Source: Rhyacophila brunnea (taxonomy: Eukaryota; Arthropoda; Insecta; Trichoptera; Rhyacophilidae). From it: 64,000 nt of DNA. The notes below the pieces were generated by a model that was given only the letters and a program-made list of their open reading frames with translations, ran no database searches and was not told where the DNA came from. Made by a program: the position numbers and the translations under genes. Location: assembly GCA_022495005.1 (NCBI GenBank), contig JAGYXB010002070.1, positions 310,001-374,000 on the forward strand. The letters are read 5' to 3'. Positions 48,965 to 59,904 of this stretch are shown piece by piece. Each line of letters starts with the position of its first letter. Positions within the stretch are counted from its first letter, which is position 1.

Positions 48965-50080
48965 CTTTTAGTCGAGAATATCACTAGAAATGGTTGTAAT
49001 TAATTTACAAATTATTATAACTAAAAAATTAAATTTTTGTAGGCTGCATAGCGTATTTCCGTATTTTTACGTAACAATAGTTTGTACCTTCCGAATTTTT
49101 CTCTCATGTACCTCTTTATTAGGTAAATAGGTGCCACCACTCGACCCTTATCTTCACGGAATGCTGGAGAGGAGAATTAACAATAATTACGTACTAATAA
49201 AGAGTTTATAATTATATGATACTCGTAATTTAAAAATCAATTGCTTAACAGTGTATAAGTGAGTGATTATAATATTGACGCCGAAAAATAATTTATTTAA
49301 AATCAATATTTTGGAGTAATGTGGGAAATTTTATGATAATATTGGAATATGTACATAATTATTTACCATTTAGATAAGCAAAGACACTGATTATTTCGAA
49401 TAAAATAATATAAAGTACGTCACGTTTATGCCAATTCAAAAATCATCAATCAAACATCACGTACGTGTACGTACAAATGTGCTTGCTGTGTTCGCAAATG
49501 CAAGTGCGGTCGGTCACCATCAGCGCTCGAAACACTATATAATTCATATTACTGATAAACCATAACGTACAAAATTTTCTGCATCTATTATCTGTGGTAG
49601 GCTGTTGTTTTACAGATGCATGTTAATGCCGCTTTGCCTTGATTTGTTTAGGCTTAATTTCCCTGATTTTGTGAACACGGAATATTTACAAAATATCAGT
49701 TACGCACACTATATTACAAAATACAATCCTATATAATGGTATATGCCATTTTTGTGTCAATTTGAAATGTCAACACTTGCTATCATGTACAGTTTGATCA
49801 CAAAATGACCTCTCCAAGTGAACAACCCTTGTTAATACTCGGTCTTAATATGATGCGGTCATGAGTGTATCATGAGGATATTTTGTTTACCTAACGTTTA
49901 TAAAGCATAGATAGTTTTTTTGCCTGTGAATGTCTCAGGAGCTAACACCCAAGACCAAGGTCACTACGCACTGAAGCATGGTTTGACTTATTCTAACAAA
50001 AAGTGCCAATGAGAGAGAGAAGGACGACAAACTAACAAAACATTAATGGCTCTAATTAACAAATATATCATATAAAAAAA
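48965..50080. other. AT-rich DNA, no gene recognised
   Basis: A CpG-containing patch at 49420-49540 (CACGTACGTGTACGTAC, GTGCGGTCGGTCACC) has no assignable function. Nothing else seen. Confidence 0.55.
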
Positions 50081-50125
50081 CCCAGCGCTGTGGGCCTCGC
50101 GGGGAGGCTCCGTCCCCCTAAGTTC
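50081..50125. repeat. GC-rich double hairpin, possible Helitron-type terminus
   Basis: CCCAGCGCTGTGGG (50081-50094) and GCCTCGCGGGGAGGC (50094-50108) are consecutive short palindromes in otherwise AT-rich DNA, followed by TCCGTCCCCCTAAG. Subterminal GC-rich hairpins are typical of rolling-circle transposon ends. It lies about 200 bp from the PIF1-helicase relic on the minus strand, on its downstream side. The link is inferred. Confidence 0.35.
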
Positions 50126-50324
50126 CTCATATGATGGTTACTTAAATCCTGACGGCTAAAATTATGAAACATGGAACATGCTTTCGCGTCTTGGCTGCCA
50201 AAAATCTAATTTTCTGCCTACTGAATCTGTTAATGCTGGTTTTCCAAATTAGAAAGAAAATTTGTTTTTGAAAGTAACCGAATCCAACGGATTCAAACAA
50301 TTTAACATTTCTGAAAATTAAAAT

Positions 50325-50705
50325 TTATGAACAAGTAATAGACAATATAGGTTTATGATAGCTGAAATAAGTTATGTAATTTTTAGAATGGATTTGTCGA
50401 TGTGGCGAGCGAAGATCAAATCTATGCACGACCCACCACGAGTAGTCGAGAGAGCCGGATTGGTCATCAACCTTATCGAATTCCATACGAATTTGTTGAA
50501 ACCGCGAATTGAGAATTTCCAAGAGCTCGGCTCCAATCATACTAACCTCATCTATGAAAACGATATCGATGTTTTTGAAACCACTGCGAAATGAAGTCAA
50601 AGATTCGATAGACTACCCGTGATCCGTTCTGGACCACGAGATTCGAAAAGCCGAATGTAAAGTTGTTCCATTGATAGCCGTAGCCGCTTTACCAGTGGAT
50701 GCACA
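50325..50705 (-). pseudogene. PIF1-like helicase piece joined to an endonuclease C-terminal piece
   Basis: From 50705 on the minus strand the frame reads CASTGKAATAINGTTLHSAF, the motif Ia (APTG-AA-NI-GTT-HSA) of PIF1-family helicases. After one in-frame stop (TAG 50613-50615) it continues FKNIDIVFIDEVSMIGAELL, the Walker B motif DE(I/V)SM-G. At about 50482 another frame takes over: TTRGGSCIDLIFARHIDKS, then YITYFSYHKPILS (50330-50370, first frame again). I read SCID-IF-R...YFSYHKPI as the C-terminus of an endonuclease-type domain. Helicase motifs III-VI and the nickase are missing, so an internal deletion appears to have joined the two. Helentron-type rolling-circle elements carry both a PIF1-like helicase and an endonuclease, which makes them the leading source; this is inference. 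Confidence 0.6.
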
Positions 50706-50983
50706 ACGACATACGAATTGTAAGCAGAATTATGTTGTTGACTGAATCTGTTGTACGTCTCCATCTAAAATTTCATTGAGAACGTTTTTTCAAATGTATA
50801 TTAAACGTCAAAAAAGACCGACATCGGAAAATATTTTTTTTATGGTTTTTTTTATCGCAATTAAAATTCTGTGGAATCAACATAATGCAGTATTATACAA
50901 AAAGTTCATAAGACTCTAGTTATACCTATTACAAATTAATTAATTCACAAAGACACTTCACGTAAAGGAAAGTTAAACACACA

Positions 50984-51060
50984 TTACTATTATTATTATT
51001 ATTATTACTATTAGTATTATTGTTGTTGTTGTTGATATTATTATTTTTTTTTTTTATTAT
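50984..51060. repeat. ATT/GTT microsatellite and T-run
   Basis: TATTATTATTATTATTATTA is followed by (TTG)n and a run of 13 T's. On the minus strand this is a long A-run followed by AAT and AAC repeats, which could be the 3' tail of the decayed frame at 51.1-51.6 kb. Confidence 0.85.
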
Positions 51061-51115
51061 ATGTAATTAATATATTGTATATTAAAGTCCAGTGACATTT
51101 CTGTATACCAGCATC

Positions 51116-51570
51116 AGTGTATCGCATGTCCAAAAATAATGCTTCCGGGAAAATGCAATTTATGATTTTTAGCCTTCAAGCGTTCAAAATCGTTAATACG
51201 ACACATTGGCTTTGATGTACAGGTAATATTAAAATAGTGGCCTTTGATGGCGAATGTGTCCATCGACTTTCAAACTGCAGTGAATATAGGACACGTTCAA
51301 AAGAATTTGTCATTACACTGAGCGTGAAGGTGTCCGATATGCGCGGACAAAGGACGTTCTCTCCTTACCTTTGCGAAACATTTCAAAATTGAATTTACGA
51401 ATTGCGACCTCATGGCTTTCTCGCGCTTTTAAATCAAAATGTCGGAAATGCGATTCAGAAGATTGACTGATAATGAATTCAGCGATGTAAAGGGCGCGAA
51501 AATCTTGTTACTTTGCCCCAAAGCCGAAATGGAATTATTATTTTCCTCAAATTTGCCGAGAATGTAATTT
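51116..51570 (-). pseudogene. Decayed coding-like frame of unknown origin
   Basis: One minus-strand frame stays open for about 150 codons with only three stops (near 51432, 51300 and 51272), far fewer than expected for 60% AT. Segments include LGKFEENNNSISALGQSNK, MRSQFVNSILKCFAKVRRER and, from an ATG at 51263, MDTFAIKGHYFNITC ... FERLKAKNHKLHFPGS, closing at 51117. I do not recognise the protein. An A-run and microsatellite lie just downstream on the same strand, as after a retroposed transcript. A shorter + strand ORF (51439-51567, MSEMRFRRLTDNEFSD) overlaps it and cannot be excluded as the true signal. Confidence 0.3.
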
Positions 51571-51804
51571 AAGGAAATATAATATCCACTGTCCCAATGC
51601 GTAAGAAAAATTGTCTACTTTAAAAACCAATAAAATAAATTGGTTCTTTTTTGACAAAACCTGACCTCATTTTATTGCAATGAAGCTAATTTATTAGTAA
51701 AAGCAACTGTTACAATATAATCCAATTATGATCTTACGAACTTTAAGTAGTTTAGTAAGAAATTAGATATTTTCGGAATAAAATTAAGTAACTCTAATCG
51801 TACA

Positions 51805-52029
51805 ATAGTCGAGCAGCTCAAGCATCGGCTTGGTGTCGTGGGCCCCACGTTCAAACCCTGGGTCTGGCAAATTCACATATTGCTATATAATCTGTGTATG
51901 ACTCTGGACCCGTTAGGTTGAGTAAGTGGCTAACATCCGTTTCTCGTAAAATCAAAATTCTGTTAATACGAACCTCCACTCTGTGGAGGCCCATCATATC
52001 TCATTAGGATCGGACATGGTCAGAAAAAA
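51805..52029 (+). repeat. tRNA-derived SINE family A, copy 2
   Basis: The head has GTCGTGGGCCCCACGTTCAA, then the B-box-like ACGTTCAAACCCTGGG, the body TCTGGCAAATTCACATAT, TTTCTCGTAAAA, CTCTGTGGAGGCCCAT and the end TAGGATCGGACATGGTCAGA plus A's. It is well aligned with copies 1, 3 and 4. Confidence 0.85.
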
Positions 52030-52435
52030 TCTTAATTGTATGTCAACATTATTTCGTCAATATATGTATGAAGATCAAATCTGATGGAGTTTCCTTTACG
52101 TGTATAGCAATTATCAACACCATAGCAAATCTCAATAACTAAATTAAAATAAATTTTCAAAATCATAAAATTCATTTAATTGTTCTAAATCATAATATAA
52201 AAAAACTTTTATGTTGTTTATCAATTTAAAATCTTAAAGTTTTGCTGTTATTTCCTCAATTTAACATTATCCTAACTTAGTACGTAAAAAGTATCGGTAC
52301 CATTATTACGGCCTAACCAAATAACTGGTTGACCTAAACAGACCAAATTTAATTTCATTTGTTTAAAATTCCCGCCCTTTCGGAACACAATTTTAAAATA
52401 TACCAATAGAGGCCATTCAATAGCGACATAATTTG
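52030..52435. other. AT-rich DNA, no gene recognised
   Basis: Nothing supportable was seen. Confidence 0.6.
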
Positions 52436-52439
52436 TAAC

Positions 52440-52695
52440 CATATGAAATATTGTGACGTTGCAGACGTCACCATCGGGCTAATTAACAATCATAATTAGT
52501 GGAGAGGTTTTTCTCTCGCGGGCAACACTAAAATCCAGCGGTTGGCATTCCGGGTTGGATGAGTGGTGGGGGGATCGATGTCAGGCGATCGAATTTTGTT
52601 TTGATCTCCTTCCTTTTCTGGTTGACCCTTGAGAACGAGAGGACGTTGGGAGGAGCGATTCCCGCTTGGCAATTTGTCAAGCGGCTGTAAATACA
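52440..52695. other. GC-rich, hairpin-rich block
   Basis: TGACGTTGCAGACGTCA (52452-52468, a palindrome with CRE-like halves), TAATTAACAATCATAATTA and GAGAGGTTTTTCTCTC (52502-52517) are close together, followed by about 180 bp of mixed GC-rich sequence. This could be the start of a solo LTR beginning TGTGACG, or a promoter for the ORF at 53.0 kb. No target duplication was found. Confidence 0.3.
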
Positions 52696-53033
52696 TTTCA
52701 ATTTCATTTTTTTAGTATTAATTAATTTAAAGTTTTTGTTTTAATTATAACCTCACTCACATGTGGATATTTTGGTTTAAGTTTAAGTTAGTTGCTGAGA
52801 ACTTATTGTGTTAAAATTTTAGTTTGCAGACGCAGATATTGTGTCTTTTGTATAACGTAAATATTTATGTATTATAACCTCTTCGTTTGTGAACGGTGGT
52901 GATTTTTCTATGGCATCATGTCGCCATTTATGTACCATTGACTTTTAATTGCATTTTCTTTAAATACAGTGAGGTTAAAATTATCACGGTGTTTCATTTA
53001 ATTTAATTGTATCCCGTAATATTATGTTCTTTT

Positions 53034-53333
53034 ATGTTCTTTTCTTTCATAGAAAAGGCTTTGGCGTCCAATAGAGTCAAGTTTTCAGTGCTCGCAATTA
53101 ACCGCTGCAGCGGTATGGTAGACATTATCCATCGAATACCAATTGATTTCGATGGTCCTTTCCGTAACAGGATTGGAATTCATCAGGGGGATAGTGTGAA
53201 AACCCAGTACCCTGAGCTAGCGGTGCCTGTTATCCAGATAGCTTGGATAACAGTGTTGAATGATGGTCGGATGTTATATTATTCATTTAACAATATTATA
53301 CCGTATTTTTTTCCGTCACGTGTCCACATATGA
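53034..53333 (+). CDS. 99-codon ORF, unknown protein or exon
   Basis: This is the longest frame here that is not a mobile-element remnant, and it stands out by base composition (about 45% GC). From ATG 53034 it reads MFFSFIEKALASNRVKFS, later GMVDIIHRIPIDFDGPFRNR and HQGDSVKTQYPELAVP, to TGA 53331-53333. A good splice acceptor, TTTTATGTTCTTTTCTTTCATAG (AG at 53051-53052), lies inside the start, so the sequence could equally be a last exon beginning at 53053. Within it is a perfect 10-bp hairpin CTGTTATCCA/TGGATAACAG (53228-53254). No family is recognised. It may be domesticated or part of an unidentified element together with the block at 52.44-52.69 kb. Confidence 0.35.
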   Translation: MFFSFIEKALASNRVKFSVLAINRCSGMVDIIHRIPIDFDGPFRNRIGIHQGDSVKTQYPELAVPVIQIAWITVLNDGRMLYYSFNNIIPYFFPSRVHI

Positions 53334-53400
53334 GTTCACGGTAACCTCGCACCACGGGCTCAAAATGTGTAATGTCGTTTTACTTGATATTTATATGTAT

Positions 53401-53643
53401 CATTTTTTTTTCGAACATGTCCGATCCTAATAGGATCATATGGGCCTCCACAGAGTAGAGGTTTGTATTAACAGATTTTGTTTTTACGAGAAATGGATGT
53501 CAGCCACTTGCTCAACCTATTAGGTCCATACCCTGACTCACACACATATTGAAAAACAATATGTGTACTTGCCAGATCCAGGATTCGAACCTGGGACCCA
53601 CGGCATGATAGTCCAACGCTTATGCCGCGCGGCCACCGTGGGC
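53401..53643 (-). repeat. tRNA-derived SINE family A, copy 3 (best preserved)
   Basis: On the minus strand the head starts GCCCACGGTGGCCGCGCGGC, with A-box TGGCCGCGCGG and a perfect B-box GGTTCGAATCC (53580-53590); the cloverleaf-length head is about 73 nt. The body includes TTTCTCGTAAAA and CTCTGTGGAGGCCCATATG. The end is ATTAGGATCGGACATGTTCG plus A8. TTATATGTAT (53391-53400) on one side and TTATATCGTAT (53645-53655) on the other may be a target duplication with a one-base change. It is the youngest-looking copy and a good family reference. Confidence 0.92.
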
Positions 53644-53863
53644 GTTATATCGTATACCCAAATTTAACTTACTTGCCTTGAAGAATAAAAGTGTCTCCAC
53701 ATGCTAAAATGCAGTGTTTAAATACAACAAACTCACCCTTTCCACAAAATATCACTCAATCGTATGCAATAAGTTGACCTAATGTCATTAGTTAATACAG
53801 TATTTAATAATACAATATCACCTGCCGAGGAAATCTAAGATCATGTTTTCGCTTACTGGTAGC

Positions 53864-54335
53864 TAAGGATTGCAATACCGGTATTTAATTATTTATCGAT
53901 ACCGAAATACCGGTTTAAAAAATCCAAAATACCGGTATTTTCGGCAATAAGGAAACATACGCGTTTATATATAGAATTTTCAGGATTAATTGACATTTTT
54001 TGAAAATGAAAACATTCGTGGCAAATATTTTCAATTATTTTATAACTATCTATCCAACGTTGAAGTTGAGACAGATTTTTCTGTAGGTACCTGGACTTGT
54101 ATTATTTGTTAAAATTCTAGCAGTTCTAAAATATTATCATCTATTAATACTTATTTATAAAAGTCAACATAATAAATAATGTAGGTTGATATAAAATAGT
54201 GTTTTAATAGCTATATTTTATTCATATGTACTTCTTCTTTCTATAATAAGTTTTGACGAATACCGGTATGAATATATTCAATAAGAAATACAAAAAAATC
54301 GGTATTGAAATATTCATTTGATATTGTAATCTCTA
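53864..54335. mobile_element. hAT-type MITE, 472 bp
   Basis: Flanks CTGGTAGC (53856-53863) and CTAGTAGC (54336-54343) form an 8-bp duplication with one mismatch. The ends TAAGGATTGCAATA and, inwards from the right, TAGAGATTACAATA pair at 12 of 14 positions. Inside each end are copies of the palindrome ATACCGGTAT (53876, 53927 and 54261). There is no coding capacity. It has the same overall build as the 34.4 kb element, with a different palindromic subterminal motif, so it probably belongs to a related hAT lineage. Confidence 0.85.
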
Positions 54336-54344
54336 CTAGTAGCA

Positions 54345-55905
54345 TTAACCACAATACCTTTTATGAGTTTTTAGAGATACCTTAATATTATGAGGCTAAT
54401 ATGTTTCGCCTTGAATGGCTATTCTAGTGAAACTCTAAATAAACCTAGACTGCTATTCAGTGATCAAGTAGACAAGTGACCTTTTCAGTAGAGCCAAAAT
54501 AATTTATTCTGAAATAAAGTTTATATCGTACTTCGATGTCAATTACCATTGCAATTTTAAAACCGGGGGATGTTAATACTATTCAGTTTCATTTTTAGTA
54601 GAATTTTGTTTTCAGTTTATTGGATGACTAGTTTGACGGCCGCTATTAAATGCTGATGTATTGTACAAAAAAATAACTCCTACAGAAATACGCTGGACAA
54701 AACTAAACATAAATGAAACTTAGATAAAAATAAAACCTCTGTATTTTTTATAATTTTATTAATAAATACAGAATATACTTATTGTGATTTGTATTAAACA
54801 ATGACACTTAAGTCAAGCTAAAACTTGTGTCAGTAAGTTTTATAATAAGCTAAACACAGAGGGTTCTGTTTAAAGATGTTTTCTACATTTTATTTGCTTG
54901 TGCGACTTTACTTGCCGTTTGTATAGTCGCATTGTTTCAGTAAACATGTGAATTTAAAAACTGCCGGTATATTTTGTTATTTTTGTGTGTCAATCAATGA
55001 TAGACACGTGAATCATGAATAAATTCAATCACCTGGTTCCGAATAATCTATTAGGCATAATTAAAATGTCTTTGTTGCTTGCGGGAAAAGTGTACTTTGA
55101 GGTTGGAAACCAAATCGATATGACCTGAATATTTTCCCTCGGAGACATTGTCAGTCAAAAATAATAATAATAACATATAATGATTACATTTGATTGAAGG
55201 CTTGTGATAAAAACGCGATTATCAAAATGGTTATATACCTACAACAAAAACATATTGTATAAACGTATATTATACATTCAGATATGTTGAAAAAACCTAT
55301 TATAATATCAACTTGTAAATAAGTATATTATACCTTTTGCGATATTAACCAGATGTCTGGATGTCTCATTATATTATTCGCTTTCAATTTATTTCTAATA
55401 ATAATTACAAATTGTATAACAATCGTAAGATTGATTAAACTAGACTTAGAATCGACAAAGTTATATTAGGAGAATAAGAATGAATATTATTTTAGTCTAG
55501 ACAAGAATTTTAATAATGACAATATCTATCAAACCTTATAAAATCCATCCCATTAAGTAAAGGTTTCCCAGGTATATCTACCAGTTTCATTTACTACCTT
55601 AAAAAAATAATTTTGAAAGACCTCAGAAACATTCATATGTATATCTAGGATATCACGTCAACAATGATGAAAATGTACATTATTGAAAAATAAAAACATA
55701 ACTAAGACAAGTACAATATCATGAGTGGAAAAGATATGGAAAGACAAAAGAAATCTCAACGCTGACTGAAATCCATTAGGCACTAAATAAGCAGGGCTTT
55801 TTTTATAAAATACATGGATCAAAACATGATCAATACTTTAGAAATATGATGTTGAGATATTTATTTTATTTTATATGCTTAGAAATCCTAGGACGGCCAT
55901 GCGTA
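54345..55905. other. AT-rich DNA, no gene recognised
   Basis: Nothing supportable was seen. Confidence 0.6.
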
Positions 55906-55914
55906 ACGAAAAAT

Positions 55915-56910
55915 CCAATCTTATACAAACTAGGACCCTCCAAACCAACCCACCCCACACCATACTCGGTCTTAATCCGCTATACGCACACAAGACCCTA
56001 CATCTTTATGTGAATCATTAGTATTGTTTACGCATGGGAATTTTTCAGGAGCAGATACGCAAGTCAAAGAGAGTCTTAAGTGAGCTTTGACTGAGTTTAA
56101 TGAAAGACGTAATTTAATAAAAGGTCTTTTCTTTTGTTAACTGTCAATTCATGGTGGAACTGCATTGTATTGTTGTTTGATTTAATAAAACGCAATTTTT
56201 TTGTAAGTTGTAGTACTTAATAAATTTGGACCGGTTTCGTCCGCCTCAGAGGGACATTTTCAACTAAATAAGATACAAAAAACAAATCTGTAACAATACG
56301 GATAACCAAAACTATGTGAAGATATCTTCACGTCCACAATAAGACGCCGCATTTTTGAAATTTAATATAATTGGCTTTTGTGACGACTAGGATAAGCCCA
56401 ACAGCTGGTTGGATTGATTTGAACATCTCTTTCCTTCTCGGTCATAGCCATGGACAAAAAGAGTCTCTCTACCAACTACTTTGTTTTCCCACCGCTACCC
56501 GACATGTATGTACAGCTGTGGATATGCACGGCCCCCTTCCACGATGCTATAAACGTGTCTGAAAGAAGTGATTTTAAGTGTTAATTCCATCCCATAATGG
56601 AGCCGCATGGGACTGATGATACAACCATGCACCGTATTGCTTAAAGAATGAACTTAAGAAAGGGTAAAAAAATCTTTTTGGACTGGCTCTGCTGTCCGCT
56701 GAAGTTAAGCGCCATATATATCCGCATACTGAGTATCACGAGTTGAAATCCATAAAGCTAGTGAGGAGTCGGAACTATCCTGCTACCCATACGACGCTGC
56801 AAATTTCTGGAATGCCGCAAAGTTGGCCTCGGTTGCTATCAAATAATCTGCGTGGCCAATTGGGCCCGTATATGGTCGGACCCTAGCAAATAGCTCCGCT
56901 CATTCAGGAT
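55915..56910 (-). other. GC-richer, coding-like debris of an unidentified element
   Basis: Two patches stand out. At 56660-56905 the minus strand has frames reading NERSYLLGSDHIRAQLATQ and, one frame over, VRPYTGPIGHADYLIATEAN followed by FAAFQKFAASYG, with two stops afterwards. At 56380-56575 a frame ends CWAYPSR. AACCCACCCC and CAACAGCTGGTTG here recur in similar form at 48.9 kb, next to the Jockey-like fragment. I cannot name the protein. A retroelement gag or pol remnant is the most natural guess. Confidence 0.3.
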
Positions 56911-56959
56911 CTTTAAGCAGGCAGAGACGCTTATTAGTTGTTGATCATATAACTCAAAT

Positions 56960-58570
56960 GTTAGGTAACAGCTTCAAAACCCGAATAAAGAAAAGGGAAG
57001 CCTATTAATTCAAGAATACTGTAGAAGGTATTATCAGCAATATAAAAATAACAGAAAGAAATCGTTTACAAAATAAAAACTCGTCGTAAATACCATACCA
57101 TGGTCATAAAAAATAAGACAAATATAGTTAAAAATTATATATGTTCAGCAAATTGCGTTCATAAGATTTAATTTATACATTTTTTTTTTTTTTTTAAGAA
57201 AGTTAAGTATGTAATGCTAGTTTCATGATTATCATAGTAGAATATAAATAAAACATTACATGCAGTTTTTATCCTTACATAAAATTAAATTAACATGTAT
57301 TGAGAGGTTCTGGTTTACATAAAATTACTGATTTAATGCATCACTTTACGTGTTTGTTATGTACATGAAGTGTTTATAATAATGGTAGATTTTTAATAAA
57401 TCTTTGAAGTGCTGTAAAATATCCGTCCACCCACATGAAATAAACAAGCATTAAAAATGTATTTTCTTAAAAATAACAAATGTCTCAAACAATTTTCATA
57501 TATATCGTTTTTTTATAAAACAAGACACTTAAAAAACAACAAAGCTATTGACGTCAATGAAAATAAGTATGGGAACTGTTTAGTTTTCTTTATATCATTC
57601 AATATTAATTGAAATGGTTTAATGAAAAAGAATCACCTCCTACGGATAGGTACACCTGACGCCAAATCAATAAGAAACGTGATTACAGTCTACAATGTAG
57701 AAATGTAGAATAACTACGTAAAACTATTTCGTCGACGTAAATGTTTCCGTCGTATCGGATGCCATTGTGAGATGCAGCCTGTTAATTTGCTGTGTCTTTA
57801 ATAAACTATTACTTCCATCTTATAAAGCGAAATGAAAATAGGTAGAGGAATGTTTATATCTGTACAGAGTTTCAGTACACGGGTACAGAGGATACTTAAT
57901 GTCATTAAAGATAAATGACGGAAGAGCAAGTCAAGACTCTTTTTGTATACAATAAAACTCTTTAATTAAGCACCAAGGTGCATGGTTGCTACATCAGTTC
58001 CATGCAGTTTCGCTTAGAGACAAGGAAGTGTGGAACGGAAATCTTTTCATTCTGACACGTTTATGGCGTCATGGAAAGTGGCCATACACAAATCGCGACT
58101 GCATATATATGGCGGGAGATGAGGTAACTTAAATCATTACACATTTTTACCTTTTGAAAATAATATTTAATAATAATATATTTATGATAAAATTACTACA
58201 CTGTTTAAGATATAAAAACGCTGAATTTTTACAATAACATTTCTAATGTTGACAACTTAATTGACCATTTTAATAAAAGGTTTAAATTTAACAAAATTAC
58301 ATAGCTCTCAATTACACTACTTTTTATTCGATGACTAATTATAAAGATTTCAAAATATAGCATTTTTATTGAACATAATATTACATCTCAATTTTAAAAT
58401 ACATTACAGAACTATATAGGATTCCGACTACCATGGAGTAAATTTGAATGCCTAAAAAATATCTTCAAACCTAATTTCTCATTGTGTTAAAAGTGAAAAA
58501 TATTCAACAGTCGTATGTTATCAGTGCTCACGTATGCGTAAGAATAATGGACACTTAATGTAAGAGATAT
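56960..58570. other. AT-rich DNA, no gene recognised
   Basis: 57620-58130 is moderately GC-richer, with scattered CpG (TTCGTCGACGTAAATG), but no frame or repeat could be defined. Confidence 0.55.
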
Positions 58571-58573
58571 CCA

Positions 58574-58790
58574 TTAAAATTGCAAGTAGCGCAATGTGAC
58601 ATGAAAAGATGAATGTTAGACATAATGCATAAAGACCAAAAAATAAACTAATGGATAAGGAAGAAGATAAGAGTATGCGATATTGTAGAGGTCGCTAATC
58701 AGATAAAATAGTAGGTAATGGGCTGGAAATATTGCTCAATGAATGGACAGCCGCTAGATACATTTTGTTATACAGTAATACGTAAGTGTA
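58574..58790 (+). mobile_element. RTE-like LINE fragment, decayed
   Basis: The frame reads LKLQVAQCDMKR, MLDIMHKDQKIN, WIRKKIRVCDIVEVANQIK with stops between the blocks, and GNGLEILLNEW in a shifted frame. It follows the sequence Q-x-ME(R)-MLG-..-D-x-x-N-x-(W)IR-x-T-x-V-D-V(E)-A...K that lies after the reverse transcriptase domain in RTE-like elements, the segment just downstream of the block seen at 33.2 kb. It has at least four stops, so it is old. Confidence 0.7.
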
Positions 58791-59044
58791 GGCAACAAAA
58801 AATGTTAAGTACTTAGCTACTCATTTTTAATATAATGGTTAATTGGTAATTAATAACCCTGGCGGCATGGCAGTGTTGCCTTGCGAGAGTAGGCAGTTCA
58901 TTCATTGCGTATAGGCAGCAAATGAAGGTATTATCACTAATATAGTTTACAACGGCAGTAGTAGATTCCAAAGATATGTAAAATTTTGATGTGTATATCG
59001 AATTGTTTAAATTTTCTTTGCGTGTATTTTTATAATATTCCTAA

Positions 59045-59262
59045 TCGTCGGCTTATAGTTTCGTGGGACTCAAGTTTAAATTCTGGGTCCTGGCAAGTAC
59101 ACATATTGTTTTTCAATTTTTGTATGAGTCAGATTATGGACCTTATAGGTTAAGCAAGTGGCTGACACCCATTTCTCGTAAAAACAATATCTGTTAATAC
59201 AAACATTTACTCTGTGGAAGCCCATAGGATGTTATATGAATCGGACATGGTCGAAAAAAAAT
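59045..59262 (+). repeat. tRNA-derived SINE family A, copy 4 (5'-truncated)
   Basis: It starts inside the head (TCGTGGGACTCAAGTTTAAA), then has the family body GGCAAGTACACATATTGTTT, TTTCTCGTAAAA, CTCTGTGGAAGCCCATAGG and the end ATCGGACATGGTCGAAAAAA. The B-box is worn. Confidence 0.82.
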
Positions 59263-59264
59263 AT

Positions 59265-59690
59265 TATAAGTTCGCCATTATTTGGTAGGTTAAAATCTTC
59301 TAAGGCGGTATTTTGCCACATACTTATGACGGCATATTGTCTAGTTACGAGTATGTTACTGTATATTTTATTTTTTGATGTGTACATAAATATTATCCAG
59401 GTTAATCGAGATTTCAAAAAAATAGTTCAAAGGCTCAGCCAATCGAAAAAAGGTTGGGAATCGCATATCTAAAGAGTTGTATTTTCACTATCAAAACATC
59501 GTAATATATCGAACAAACGATATGTCACAAAATATGCGAAATATTTAACAGGTACCAATTAATGACTCCACTGCGAAATGTATACCACCAGTTGAATAAC
59601 ATTGTAGTCTGTAAATACATAGGTATATGACGTATATCCCATACATTTTTGAAGAAAAACATTTGATTTGAAATAGTGTCAAATTAGGTG
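59265..59690. other. AT-rich DNA, no gene recognised
   Basis: AAGGTTGGGAATCGCAT at 59451-59467 resembles a hAT right end, without a partner. Nothing else seen. Confidence 0.5.
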
Positions 59691-59707
59691 ATACAAATAA
59701 AAATAAT

Positions 59708-59889
59708 AATATATATACTTGAAATGCGCAAGGCGCTGGCCTTCCATCACGGAGTTCTGGGTTCGATTCCCAGTGAGGTCAAAATATATTTACATAATCT
59801 AATGTGTAAATTCCTCAAGCCTGGGAGTTTTACCACTATTATTGGGCTTCACGGCTTATTGTGGTGCTTAATAAAGAAACAAATAATAA
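59708..59889 (+). repeat. tRNA-derived SINE, third type (family C)
   Basis: The head has GCGCAAGGCGCTGGCC (A-box-like), CTTCCAT in the anticodon position (Gly-TCC-like) and a perfect B-box GGTTCGATTCC (59760-59770) inside a complete CTGGG/CCCAG T-stem. The body is TTACCACTATTATTGGGCTT with the end GTGGTGCTTAATAAAG plus an A-rich tail. The 13-mer AAATAAAAATAAT flanks both sides (59695-59707 and 59890-59902), consistent with a target duplication, although it is A-rich. Only one copy was seen in the window. Confidence 0.75.
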
Positions 59890-59904
59890 AAATAAAAATA
59901 ATTG

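Noticed and set aside
56690..56760. Possible 5S rRNA-derived segment (CCGCTGAAGTTAAGC)
   Set aside because: Only about 15 nt match the 5S internal promoter region; the following segment does not align with 5S rRNA.
59451..59467. AAGGTTGGGAATCGCAT as a hAT right end
   Set aside because: No matching left end or duplication; kept only as a remark.
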